The notes under the pieces are model-generated. The model saw only the letters and a list, made by a program, of their open reading frames with translations. It was not told the origin of the DNA and ran no database searches. A stretch of 64,000 nt of DNA. Origin: DASXRA01 sp036502575 (GTDB lineage: Bacteria; Actinomycetota; Actinomycetes; Mycobacteriales; Jatrophihabitantaceae). Shown one piece after another: positions 49,637 to 58,062 of this stretch; within the stretch, counting starts at the first letter, position 1; each line of letters opens with the position of its first letter. The stretch covers positions 1 through 64,000 of the forward strand of contig DASXYL010000065.1 of the NCBI GenBank assembly GCA_036502575.1, in the 5' to 3' direction. A program made the position numbers and the translations under genes.

Positions 49637-51310
49637 TCAAGTGGTCGGTGTCGTCCGGGACTTGAGCAGTTCGTCGCGGAGCTTGAACTTCTGCACCTTG
49701 GTCACGGACATCGGCCACTCGGTCACGAAATGCACTTCCCGCGGCACCTTGTACTTGGCGAGCCCGGCGCGACAGAACTCGATCAGTTCGTGCGCGGTGA
49801 CCTCGCCGCCGTCGACCTTCTCGACGAACGCGACCGGTACCTCGTCGTACTTGTCATCGGGTATGCCGACGACGGCGGCCAGGAGCACGGCGGGGTGGCT
49901 GGCGAGGTAGGACTCGACCTCGACGCAGCCGACGTTCTCCCCGCCGACCTTGAGCATGTCCTTCGCCCGCCCTTGATAGGTCAGGTTGCCTCGGGCGTCG
50001 ATCGAGGCGAGATCTCCGGTGTCGAACCACCCGTCGGCGTCGAAGGACCGATCGGTCTTCTCGGGATCGTTGTGATACCCGTTGAACAGATGGGTTCCAC
50101 GCGTCACCAGCACGCCGACCTCGCCGGCGGGAACAGGCTGCCGGGTGAAGATGTCGACGATCTTGATCTGCACACCGTCGAGCGGCTTGCCGGCGGTGAG
50201 CCGCTCCTCGAGCGGGTCCTCGAGGCGACCCATTGTTGCGACGCCGCCCAACTCGGTCGAGCCGTAGCAGCTGATGTGGGCGGAGTACGGGAGTTTCTCC
50301 TGGTACCCGCGCAGCAGGTCGGGCGGCCCGACGGTCAGTACTCCCCGCACGGTGCGGAAGGTGTCCGGCGCATAGTCGCGGTGACCCAGGAGCGGACCGA
50401 GGATCGTGGGGTATGCAGGCCAGATGATGGTGGAACCCTCGTCGACGATCGTGCGGAGAGCGCCGTCGGGGCTGAAATGCGTCATGGCGACATAGGTCGC
50501 CGCAGCATCGACGACTCCCACGAGGGGTGCTTGGGCACTGACGTGGAACAGCGGCAAAGGATTCCACAGCACGTCCGACTCGGTGAGCGCGAAGATCTCG
50601 CGACCGATCTGCAAGCCGGTTCGGGCGACCGCGCCGTGATTGAGCGGGCAACCTTTTGGGTTCGCCGTCGTGCCGGAGGTGTACATCATGATGTAGGGAT
50701 CGGCCGGCGTGACTGCGTGGGCGATCTCCCCGATGCGTTCGACTGCGACGGCATCGGCAAGATCGCTCACCTCCTGCCGCCCGAGCATTCCGGCCACCCG
50801 GCGCCGACCGAGAAGGGCCACCGACGTCAAGGCCGGCGCGGCGGCGCTCGTCGCGCTGCTGCCCACCTCGGCGTCCGAGAGACCGGGCAACGCTGCGTAC
50901 AAGCGCTCGACATGGTTGGCGAACTCGTCGGCGATGTCGCTGGCGAAGAGGACCGTCATACCGGAGTCGGTGATCACATGCAGGAGTTCCCGCGGCGCGA
51001 GCCGGCTGTTGATCGGGACGAGTAGAGCACCGGCCATGGCCGCGCCGAACATGACGTGGACGAAGTCCAGGCAATTGGGCATCAGCAGACCGACGGCGTC
51101 CCCCCGTCGGACGCCGGCAGCAACCAGAGCCCGCGCGATGGTCGTCGACTCCGCGTGCACCTGCGAGTAGGACTCCCGACGATCGGGAAAGACGAACGCA
51201 GCACCGTCGGGACGGGTGGCGACAGCTCGCTCGAGCAGTGCCGGCATGGTCATCGCGACGTCGGACGCATGCTGTGATGTCTGGGCGGCGGCGGGGAACG
51301 TGCGCGTCAT
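49637..51310 (-). CDS. AMP-dependent acyl-CoA synthetase
   Basis: ANL-superfamily ligase of 557 residues with canonical motifs: P-loop YTSGTTANPKGC, CYGSTELGG, WFDTGDLAS, GRAKDMLKVGGENV and a C-terminal Lys region (SVTKVQKFKLRDEL). It activates a carboxylic acid with ATP and CoA. ATG 51310 has GGAGGG upstream. Last gene of the aldehyde dehydrogenase-alcohol dehydrogenase-ligase unit under the operator at 54077. Contrast the degenerate ligase at 4144. The acid chain length cannot be inferred. Confidence 0.88.
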   Translation of the reverse strand: MTRTFPAAAQTSQHASDVAMTMPALLERAVATRPDGAAFVFPDRRESYSQVHAESTTIARALVAAGVRRGDAVGLLMPNCLDFVHVMFGAAMAGALLVPINSRLAPRELLHVITDSGMTVLFASDIADEFANHVERLYAALPGLSDAEVGSSATSAAAPALTSVALLGRRRVAGMLGRQEVSDLADAVAVERIGEIAHAVTPADPYIMMYTSGTTANPKGCPLNHGAVARTGLQIGREIFALTESDVLWNPLPLFHVSAQAPLVGVVDAAATYVAMTHFSPDGALRTIVDEGSTIIWPAYPTILGPLLGHRDYAPDTFRTVRGVLTVGPPDLLRGYQEKLPYSAHISCYGSTELGGVATMGRLEDPLEERLTAGKPLDGVQIKIVDIFTRQPVPAGEVGVLVTRGTHLFNGYHNDPEKTDRSFDADGWFDTGDLASIDARGNLTYQGRAKDMLKVGGENVGCVEVESYLASHPAVLLAAVVGIPDDKYDEVPVAFVEKVDGGEVTAHELIEFCRAGLAKYKVPREVHFVTEWPMSVTKVQKFKLRDELLKSRTTPTT

Positions 51311-51370
51311 CGGTCCCTCCTTGGGTGACTCGACAGGCAGCGCATGGTGTCGTGGACCGGGTGGCCGTGG

Positions 51371-52507
51371 CTAGTCGAACCGGATGATGCCTCGGAGGTT
51401 GACCCCTGCTTTCATGTCGGCGAATCCCTTGTTGATGTCACTGAGCGCGTACTCGTTAGTGATGAGTTCGTCCAGCAGAAGCTTGCCGTCCTGGTAGAGG
51501 TCGAGCAGTCGCGGAACGTCGACCCGCGCGTTGCAGGACCCGTAGAGAGCGCCTTGCAACCGTTTGCCGGACATCACGAAGTCCAGGAGATTGAGCTTCA
51601 CGTCCATCTGCAGCGCCGGCGCGGCCGAGGTCATTACGAACACGCCGCCCTTCCGGGTGAGAAAAGCGCACGGCGCTACGAGCTCGCCCAGGCCCACGGA
51701 GGCGGTCAGGATGACGCGATCGGCCATCACGCCGTGGGTGAGCCGGGCGACCACGGTCATGGCCTCGTCGAAGTCCGCGGCGACATGCGTTGCCCCGAAC
51801 TCGAGAGCCCGCTCACGTTTGTAGGCCACCGGATCGACCGCAACGATATAGCGCGCGCCGGCAATACGGGCACCCTGCACGGCGTTCATGCCGACGCCGC
51901 CGGTCCCCACGACGACGACCGTGTCATCGACCTGGGTGGCTGCGGCGTGCACTGCGGAACCGAAGCCCGTCGGCACGGCACAGCCGATCACGGCTGCGAC
52001 CTCAAGGGGGATGTCCGCAGCGATCGGGATCACCGAGGTCAACGGAGCGACCACGTACGGGCTGAAGGTGCCCAGGAAGGACATGGCCCCGACCGGCTTG
52101 CCCTGAGCATGGATCCGGTTCGTCCCGTCCGGTGCCTTGCCGCCCAGCACTCCTGCGCCGACGTCGCAGAGGCCGCCCAGACCGGCGGAGCACCAGCGGC
52201 ATCGTCCACACGATGGGAGGAAGGTGGTGACTACGTGATCGCCCACCGCGATATCGTGCACCTCCGAACCGACGGCCTGCACCACACCCGCACCCTCATG
52301 GCCACCGAGGACCGGGGCCCAGGGCAGTGGGATGTCACCGGTGTCCAGATGGTCGTCGCTGTGGCACAGACCCGACGCGGCCATCTTGATGAGAACCTCG
52401 GTCGGACTGGGCGGGTCGATCTGGATGTCCTCCACCGACCAGCCGGAGTTCGTCCCCGGTTCCCAGAGCAGTGCGCCCTGCGTGGTGATTGCATCTGCAG
52501 ACGTCAT
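51371..52507 (-). CDS. NDMA-type (mycofactocin-associated) zinc alcohol dehydrogenase
   Basis: Zinc MDR alcohol dehydrogenase of 378 residues. The catalytic-zinc site GLCHSDDH and GGHEGAGVV and the structural-zinc cysteines CGRCRWCSAGLGGLC are intact; the nucleotide motif is VVGTGGVGMNAV. The N-terminal TQGALLWEPGTNSGWSV is characteristic of the NDMA-dependent family, whose tightly bound NAD is recycled by mycofactocin. ATG 52507 has AGGAG 7 bases upstream. It likely oxidises the alcohol from P450 hydroxylation to the carbonyl for the monooxygenase or aldehyde dehydrogenase. Confidence 0.87.
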   Translation of the reverse strand: MTSADAITTQGALLWEPGTNSGWSVEDIQIDPPSPTEVLIKMAASGLCHSDDHLDTGDIPLPWAPVLGGHEGAGVVQAVGSEVHDIAVGDHVVTTFLPSCGRCRWCSAGLGGLCDVGAGVLGGKAPDGTNRIHAQGKPVGAMSFLGTFSPYVVAPLTSVIPIAADIPLEVAAVIGCAVPTGFGSAVHAAATQVDDTVVVVGTGGVGMNAVQGARIAGARYIVAVDPVAYKRERALEFGATHVAADFDEAMTVVARLTHGVMADRVILTASVGLGELVAPCAFLTRKGGVFVMTSAAPALQMDVKLNLLDFVMSGKRLQGALYGSCNARVDVPRLLDLYQDGKLLLDELITNEYALSDINKGFADMKAGVNLRGIIRFD

Positions 52508-52556
52508 CGCTCGCTCCTGGGTTGGCTGTGCGCTGGGGTGGAACCCGGATCCGCCT

Positions 52557-54008
52557 TCATGCGAATTGGGCCATCTTGGTTTCCAGATAGGCGTTGATGC
52601 CCTCCAGGCCGCCTTCACGGCCCATGCCGGACTGCTTGAACCCGCCGAAGGGCTGGGTAACACAAACGCCGGCGCTGTTGACGAAGAGTTGGCCGGTGCG
52701 CACCTCGCGGACGACTCGCTGGGCGGTTGCAGCGTCGTTGGTGTAAACGGCGCCGGACAGGCCATAGGGCGAATCGTTCGCCAATGAGATCGCGTCATCG
52801 ATGGTGTCGTAACTGATGAGACAGATCACCGGTCCGAAGATCTCCTCCTGGGCGACCCGCATCTTGTTGTCGACGTTCGCCAGAATCGTCGGTTCGACGT
52901 ACCAGCCCTTGGCCAGACCCTGCGGTCGGCCGCCCCCGGCGGCCACCGTGGCGCCCTCCTCGCGGGCGATCGCCAGGTACCCCTCTACACGGTCGCGTTG
53001 ACGCTGCATGGCCAGTGGTCCGAGCATCGTCTTCTCATCGAACGGGTCGCCGACCTGAATCGACGAAGCTCCGGCCGCGAACGCGGCAATCCACTCGTCC
53101 TGCCGCGATCGGGGCACGAGAACCCGAGTGATGGCCGCACAGACCTGGCCGCTGTGACCGAGGCCAGCGGGTAGGAGCGTCGGCAGGACGCCAGCCGGGT
53201 CGACGTCCTCCCCGATGATGGCTGCGGACTTGCCGCCGAGTTCGAGCGTGACACGCGCGATGCGGTCGCTGGCCAGGCTCATGATCCGTTTGCCGGCAGC
53301 CGTGCTGCCGGTGAACGCGATCTTGTTGACGTCGGGGTGTGTGACGAGATGCTCCCCGGCTTCGCGACCAGCGGGCAGGATGCTGACCACGCCCTCGGGC
53401 AGGCCCGCGGTATGAACCGCCTCCGCCAGCATGTACGCCGTGAGCGGCCCCTCGGGGGCCGGCTTGATCACGGCCGTGCAACCGGCCGCGAGCGCGGGCC
53501 CGAGTTTGAACGCGGCGGCGGCCACCGGACCGTTCCAGGGGATGATGCCGGCGACGACTCCCACCGGCTCGCGGTAGATGCGGGTGTCCACCCCGCCGGC
53601 GCTACGGCTCTCCTCGAACTGCACGTCCTCGTGCATGCGGGCGAAGTCACGGAAGATTGCGACTCCCATCTGGTGGAAAGCAGTGCCCACCGGCACGGGT
53701 GCACCGATCTCGGACGCGAAGATCTCGGCGTACTCGGGAATACGCGCCTCGATCGCGTCGGCGATGCGCCCGATCGCGGCACCGCGCTCCGCGGGCTCCA
53801 TCCGCCGCCATTCACCGCCGTCATGCGCCGCCGTCGCCGCTGATACCGCGGCGTCGATGTCGGCGTTCGTCGGCTCCGGAACCGACGAGATGACCTCCTC
53901 GGTGCTCGGCGAGATCACCTCGATGCGCCCGGTCCCCGATGGCTGGACCCACTCGCCTCCCACATACAGCTTGTCGAATGTCGGGATCGAAGTCTGGTTC
54001 TCGGACAC
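52557..54008 (-). CDS. Aldehyde dehydrogenase
   Basis: Aldehyde dehydrogenase of 483 residues with the full set: Asn in IIPWNGPVAA, Glu in LELGGKSAA, Cys in GHSGQVCAAIT, and QPFGGFKQSGMGREGG near the end. I chose GTG 54008, which has GAGGAG 6 bases upstream; the frame stays open 11 codons further. First gene of the unit continuing with alcohol dehydrogenase (49-bp gap) and CoA ligase (60-bp gap), with the operator at 54077-54094 upstream. Confidence 0.9.
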   Translation of the reverse strand: MSENQTSIPTFDKLYVGGEWVQPSGTGRIEVISPSTEEVISSVPEPTNADIDAAVSAATAAHDGGEWRRMEPAERGAAIGRIADAIEARIPEYAEIFASEIGAPVPVGTAFHQMGVAIFRDFARMHEDVQFEESRSAGGVDTRIYREPVGVVAGIIPWNGPVAAAAFKLGPALAAGCTAVIKPAPEGPLTAYMLAEAVHTAGLPEGVVSILPAGREAGEHLVTHPDVNKIAFTGSTAAGKRIMSLASDRIARVTLELGGKSAAIIGEDVDPAGVLPTLLPAGLGHSGQVCAAITRVLVPRSRQDEWIAAFAAGASSIQVGDPFDEKTMLGPLAMQRQRDRVEGYLAIAREEGATVAAGGGRPQGLAKGWYVEPTILANVDNKMRVAQEEIFGPVICLISYDTIDDAISLANDSPYGLSGAVYTNDAATAQRVVREVRTGQLFVNSAGVCVTQPFGGFKQSGMGREGGLEGINAYLETKMAQFA

Positions 54009-54076
54009 GCCGGGCTCCTCTCGAGCGGCTTCCACCGGCACCGTGAAGAACGTGTAGTGCGGGCGCTGATCGCGCT

Positions 54077-54094
54077 ACCAAACCATCGGTTGGT
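54077..54094. promoter_or_regulatory. Element B copy 3, best dyad ACCAAACCATCGGTTGGT
   Basis: The most symmetric copy: arms ACCAA and TTGGT are perfect inverted repeats with a near-palindromic centre. It lies 68 bases upstream of the aldehyde dehydrogenase start, between it and the P450 gene end. Predicted to control the aldehyde dehydrogenase-alcohol dehydrogenase-ligase unit. Confidence 0.8.
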
Positions 54095-54144
54095 AGATGT
54101 TTCGAAGTCTGCCCGCCCGGATTCGGAAGGTCAAGGATCGGTTC

Positions 54145-55425
54145 CTACCGGGAGCGCGGACCGGACGTCGGCTGTCGGTCAGACATGGGCGCCGCATGGC
54201 TGACGCGCAGCTCGCGCATGGATCGCGAGGACAGGCTCGGTTGCCATTCGACATCGGAGGTTGCCAGCGCAAGGCCCGGCAGGCGCACGACGATCTTCTC
54301 GACGGCGATCCGCATCTCGAGGCGAGCCAGTTGCGCGCCGATGCACGCATGTACGCCTCGGCCGAAGGCGAGATGGGAGTTCGGCTTGCGGGTGATGTCG
54401 AGGACGTCAGGATCGGCGAACACTGCCGGGTCACGGTTCGCGGCTGCGTTGACGAGGTAGACCCGCTCGCCGGCCTTGATGTGCTGTCCCCCGAGTTCGA
54501 GGTCGTCGACGACGTAGCGGATGACGAGCTTGATGGGACCGTCGTAGCGCAGCATTTCTTCAACCGCGGTTGCCATGAGCGACGGATCGGCGATCAGCTT
54601 CGCCATTTGATCAGGATGTTGGAGCAGTGCCAACACACCGTTGGCGATGGAATTGATGGTCGTCTCGTGCCCGGCGAAGAGCAACAAGGCGCACATCGAC
54701 AGCACCTCCTCGTCGGTGAGGAGTTCGCCCGACGGGCTCGGCTGGAGCAGGACGGACATGATGGAGTTGTCGTCGGCTCTGCGAGCCGCCTCCATCAGCC
54801 CCCGGAAGTAGTCGACCATCTCCTCGAGACCCCGCAGCGCGCGCGAATGACGGTCGTCCTGAGCCTCCCCACCAGCTCCGAAGGCGACGAGGGCCAACTC
54901 GTCGGACCACTCGCGAAAACGGTCTTGGTCTGACGGCGGCGCGCCGAGCAACTTCGCGATGATGGAGCCAGGTAACGGATGCGCGATGTGCTCGATGATG
55001 TCCTGTTCACCGTTCGCGATGAAGTCGTCGATGAGGGAGTCCACCCGAGCCGTTACCTGCTCGCCCATGATCGCGATCTGCTGACGTTTGAACGCTGCGG
55101 CCGCGACCTTGCGCAGTCTCGTGTGCGACGGCGGATCGGAGACCACCATCCAATCGCGCATCATCTCGAGGACCGGGCGGGCGGTCGACGACCCAGGCGA
55201 TTCGGCCCGGTCCATGAGCGGACGGATTCGGTCTGATGACAGCTGTTTGGCGGTGTAGCCGGCAGCGACCAGGGCGTGCTCCGTCACCAGCCACGCGCGG
55301 TGGGCCTCGCTGAAGCTGACGCCGGAGTCCCGCCTGATCTGCGCGAATACCGGATAGGGGTCACGACTGACCTCGGACGTGCGCAGATCCGTAAAACGAG
55401 AAGCTGCTTCGACGCTGGGCGACAC
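54145..55425 (-). CDS. Cytochrome P450
   Basis: P450 of 426 residues with a normal I-helix motif FAGHETT, ExxR helix VEEMLRYDGP and heme ligand loop FGRGVHACIGAQLAR. GTG 55425 has GAGGAG 5-6 bases upstream. It is divergent from the TetR gene and shares its operator. It probably performs the initial hydroxylation of the imported compound. The nearest co-regulated ferredoxin is at 46685. No ferredoxin reductase is in the window. Confidence 0.9.
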   Translation of the reverse strand: MSPSVEAASRFTDLRTSEVSRDPYPVFAQIRRDSGVSFSEAHRAWLVTEHALVAAGYTAKQLSSDRIRPLMDRAESPGSSTARPVLEMMRDWMVVSDPPSHTRLRKVAAAAFKRQQIAIMGEQVTARVDSLIDDFIANGEQDIIEHIAHPLPGSIIAKLLGAPPSDQDRFREWSDELALVAFGAGGEAQDDRHSRALRGLEEMVDYFRGLMEAARRADDNSIMSVLLQPSPSGELLTDEEVLSMCALLLFAGHETTINSIANGVLALLQHPDQMAKLIADPSLMATAVEEMLRYDGPIKLVIRYVVDDLELGGQHIKAGERVYLVNAAANRDPAVFADPDVLDITRKPNSHLAFGRGVHACIGAQLARLEMRIAVEKIVVRLPGLALATSDVEWQPSLSSRSMRELRVSHAAPMSDRQPTSGPRSR

Positions 55426-55481
55426 AGGTGCTCCTCAACGATCCGGCCGGGCTGACGTTGACTGGTCAGCGCTCGACGATT

Positions 55482-55499
55482 ACCAACCTACCGTTTGGC
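55482..55499. promoter_or_regulatory. Element B copy 4, between P450 and TetR gene
   Basis: ACCAACCTACCGTTTGGC matches the consensus except the last base. It lies in the 138-bp divergent region, 57 bases from the P450 start and 65 bases from the TetR start, as expected for autoregulation. Confidence 0.78.
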
Positions 55500-55563
55500 T
55501 GGCACCTCGTCTATGTTCGGGGCTTGCCTTCCGCGGCGTCCTCGTGCTGGTAGCGTCGTGTGC

Positions 55564-56301
55564 ATGGTGAAGGAGTCGCGCGCGCGGTACGTGCGCAGAG
55601 CTGCGACCGACAAGCCGGTACTCGATCGGAACCGCAAGCCCGGCGGAGAGCGCTGGGCCGAACTCCTCGAGACCTCGGCCAAGATCTTCGCAGCCAAAGG
55701 CTACGCGGCGACGTCGCTTCAGGACATCGCCGAGGAACTGCAGATTCTGAAGGGCAGCCTCTACTACTACATCGACTCCAAGGAGGACCTGCTCTACGAG
55801 GTCATCCGCGACGTGCTGGTCAAGGCGCATGATCACCTCTCCGAACTCGCCCTTCTCGAGGGGACCGGCGCCGAGCGGCTCGAACGGGTCATTCACGCCC
55901 ACGTCGAGTACCTGCTCGACCACCTCACCGCGACGACCGTCTACCTTCATGAAATCACCAGGCTCGACCACGCGCGGCGCAAGAGCCTGCCGTCCCACAA
56001 TTTCGTCTCCATGATCGCGGAACTCCTGCAGGCCGGACAAGAAGACGGTTCGATCCGCAAGGACATCGACGTCGAGATCTGGACGCTGTCCATTCTAGGT
56101 ACCGCCAACTGGGTGTACCGGTGGTACACGCCCGGACGATCACCGAGCAAGGAGAAGGTGGCCTCCGAGATTGCCGCGTTCAACCGAGCTGCCCTCGAGC
56201 GAGTGACTGCTACGCGGAGCGCCTCGTCAGCGGCGGTACGGTCACGAACCAAACCGGTGGCAGCGACGAAGGCGCGTCCCTCCCGACCGAAGGCCAGCTG
56301 A
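55564..56301 (+). CDS. TetR-family regulator (KstR2-like)
   Basis: Regulator of 245 residues. After a basic N-terminal tail comes the TetR helix-turn-helix (SLQDIAEELQILKGSLYYYIDSKEDLLYEVI at about residues 55-85). A helical ligand domain with features of the KstR-type C-terminal family follows, then an Arg/Ala/Lys-rich tail. KstR-type repressors respond to acyl-CoA ligands. ATG 55564 has no strong ribosome-binding site. The dyad beside its gene recurs at all other promoters of region 3, making it the likely pathway repressor. Confidence 0.85.
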   Translation: MVKESRARYVRRAATDKPVLDRNRKPGGERWAELLETSAKIFAAKGYAATSLQDIAEELQILKGSLYYYIDSKEDLLYEVIRDVLVKAHDHLSELALLEGTGAERLERVIHAHVEYLLDHLTATTVYLHEITRLDHARRKSLPSHNFVSMIAELLQAGQEDGSIRKDIDVEIWTLSILGTANWVYRWYTPGRSPSKEKVASEIAAFNRAALERVTATRSASSAAVRSRTKPVAATKARPSRPKAS

Positions 56302-56325
56302 ACCGGGCGATTGTCCTGTGCGCCA

Positions 56326-56343
56326 ACCGACCGTATGGTTGGT
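56326..56343. promoter_or_regulatory. Element B copy 5, overlapping the start of the 56347 gene
   Basis: ACCGACCGTATGGTTGGT keeps all invariant positions; a longer arm pair CCAACC/GGTTGG also frames it. It lies between the TetR stop and the NTF2-like gene and covers the ATG at 56335. Either translation begins at GTG 56347 or the transcript is leaderless. Confidence 0.7.
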
Positions 56344-56346
56344 GCT

Positions 56347-57222
56347 GTGCAGATTCCTTCGTTCGCACACGATGACGGCGGCGTCGGTTCCGTCGACGCG
56401 TTTCAGAACCTGATGCGGCGTTACTCTTTCGCCTACACCGCGGCGCACGACTTCAGTCAACTCGCCGACCTCATGGTTGACGACTACGTCTTGCTGATGG
56501 GTGAGCACGAGATCCGCGGCCGGGACGGTGAGTACCGTGCGGCGACGACGGAGCAGTACACACAGTTTCCTGGGCTCGGCTTCACGGTTCACGATGTCAT
56601 CACCAACGGCGACCGTTTCAGCCTGGTGTTTACGGAGCACGGGGCGTCTCGTCGGCGACGCGGACGGGCAGCAGCGTGGCGCGGCATCAGCCTGTACCGG
56701 TGGGACCGGACGCGGCTGATCGAGTGTCGGGTCGAGCAGGACTACTGGGCACGGCGTAGGCAGTTGGCCGGCGACGAGCCCGACGAAGTGGCGCCGCCGC
56801 ATCTCGACCCGTGGACGACGCATACCGTGCCGGAAGACCGCAACGCGGTCGCTTCGGTCTACGGATGGCTGCGCGAGCTCGGCGTGCTCTCGAGTCCGGT
56901 CGGCACTGTGGATTCAGAGGCCGTGGGCGCCGAGCCGGACCGGGTTCAGATCGACGAACCCAACGTCGAGGTGCTCGACATCTTCTCCGCCGGCCGCCGG
57001 GTTCCGTTCGCGATTCGCATCTCCGGCTTGTTCGCGGGCGGCCTCAGTGACCTCGACAAGCACCTCGGCGACCCGATGTCGCTGTACGTCACCGGCGTTG
57101 CGGCCGCGGACGCCCACGGTGGCGTACGACTGGTGACCGCGGTGACCGACCGGCTCGGCCTTGTCCACCGGCTCACCGCGGACGACGAGCCGGTGGACAA
57201 CAGGGTAACTACGTCGCCGTAG
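56347..57222 (+). CDS. NTF2/SnoaL-like protein with extended C-terminal domain
   Basis: Protein of about 291 residues. The first half has a SnoaL-like pattern (AFQNLMRRYSFAYTAAHDFSQL, DDYVLLMGEHEIRGRD, GISLYRWDRTRLIECRVEQDYW). The second half (VEVLDIFSAGRRVPFAIRISG onward) may be another NTF2-like unit. The start is uncertain: ATG 56335 lies inside the operator, so GTG 56347 is preferred. It follows TetR by 45 bp and has its own operator. It converges on the MaoC gene, overlapping by 14 bp. It may be a dehydratase or isomerase of the pathway. Confidence 0.65.
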   Translation: MQIPSFAHDDGGVGSVDAFQNLMRRYSFAYTAAHDFSQLADLMVDDYVLLMGEHEIRGRDGEYRAATTEQYTQFPGLGFTVHDVITNGDRFSLVFTEHGASRRRRGRAAAWRGISLYRWDRTRLIECRVEQDYWARRRQLAGDEPDEVAPPHLDPWTTHTVPEDRNAVASVYGWLRELGVLSSPVGTVDSEAVGAEPDRVQIDEPNVEVLDIFSAGRRVPFAIRISGLFAGGLSDLDKHLGDPMSLYVTGVAAADAHGGVRLVTAVTDRLGLVHRLTADDEPVDNRVTTSP

Positions 57223-57622
57223 CGACCCTGACGGTGGCCGTGCCGTCCAGGACGGTCGTGCCGCCGCTGGTCAGCCACACACTGCACGTGCGGACGTTGC
57301 CGGTCACCGCGGTCTCGCGCCCATGGGCGGTGACGCTGTCCCCGGCAAAGACGTTGGCGAGCAGTCGCGTCTTCAACGCGGTCACCTGACCGCCGGGATA
57401 GGCCTGGGCCAGCAGGTTGTACAGGTACCCGATGTTCGTCGGTCCTTGGTTGATCGGCGCGTCACCGAGGCCGAGGGCTCGGACCGCTTCGGCGTCGACG
57501 TGGATCACGTTTGGATCCCCCAGCAGAAGTGCCATGACATGCATGCGGACCGGGTCGACCTCGGGCAGAGACCAGGTCGGCAAGTCACCGGTCTCGGACG
57601 TCGCGCCCTGGGTGTCAGTCAT
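57209..57622 (-). CDS. MaoC-like dehydratase (hot-dog) subunit
   Basis: Single hot-dog protein of 137 residues with the hydratase motif LLGDPNVIHVDAEAVRALG followed by APINQGPTN, where Asp and His match the catalytic pair of R-hydratases. ATG 57622 has GAGGA 8 bases upstream and overlaps the preceding MaoC-N gene by 8 bp. It is the likely catalytic half of a heteromeric enoyl-CoA hydratase with that gene product. Last gene of the unit from 60281. Confidence 0.82.
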   Translation of the reverse strand: MTDTQGATSETGDLPTWSLPEVDPVRMHVMALLLGDPNVIHVDAEAVRALGLGDAPINQGPTNIGYLYNLLAQAYPGGQVTALKTRLLANVFAGDSVTAHGRETAVTGNVRTCSVWLTSGGTTVLDGTATVRVATAT

Positions 57623-58061
57623 GGTCAGGGTCCTCACGGCGCGGCAGGACGAAGGTCTCGCGGCAGGTGCTGATCACGGTCGAGGCCGGATCGTGGACCT
57701 GCAGTTCGATGGTGACGAGATCGAAGGTGCCGAGCACGCGACCTCGCTTTCGGATCGCCGACGTGACCGAGCCCGTCACTGTGTAGTCGATTCCGGCTAC
57801 GAAGGGCACCGAGGTCGTGAGTTCGCATTCACCGAGCATGGGGCCGTCCTCCGGGACGGTTCCGAAGGAAGCCAGCAACTCACCCACGCTGATGCCGATG
57901 CCGGTCTGGGCCGCCACGAAGGCATAGATCGGATGCGGTGTCTGCGTCGGTTCGCCGTGGACGACCGACGTCAGCATCAGGCTCTCGACCGGGTCGATCC
58001 GATACGTGCCGGCCGGCAACTCCTGGCCGACCAGCTTGGCCAGTTCGTCCTCGGTGAACAC
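57615..58061 (-). CDS. FAS1-like MaoC N-terminal dehydratase subunit
   Basis: Hot-dog protein of 148 residues of the MaoC_dehydrat_N type (PVESLMLTSVVHGEPTQTPHPIYAFVAAQTG, GTFDLVTIELQVHDPAS). It lacks an Asp-x4-His hydratase motif, so it probably supplies the structural and substrate-channel half of a heterodimer. GTG 58061 starts one base after the dehydrogenase stop. Two-gene MaoC pairs of this kind hydrate bulky enoyl-CoAs in actinobacteria, for example ChsH1-ChsH2. Confidence 0.8.
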   Translation of the reverse strand: MFTEDELAKLVGQELPAGTYRIDPVESLMLTSVVHGEPTQTPHPIYAFVAAQTGIGISVGELLASFGTVPEDGPMLGECELTTSVPFVAGIDYTVTGSVTSAIRKRGRVLGTFDLVTIELQVHDPASTVISTCRETFVLPRREDPDHD

Positions 58062-58062
58062 C

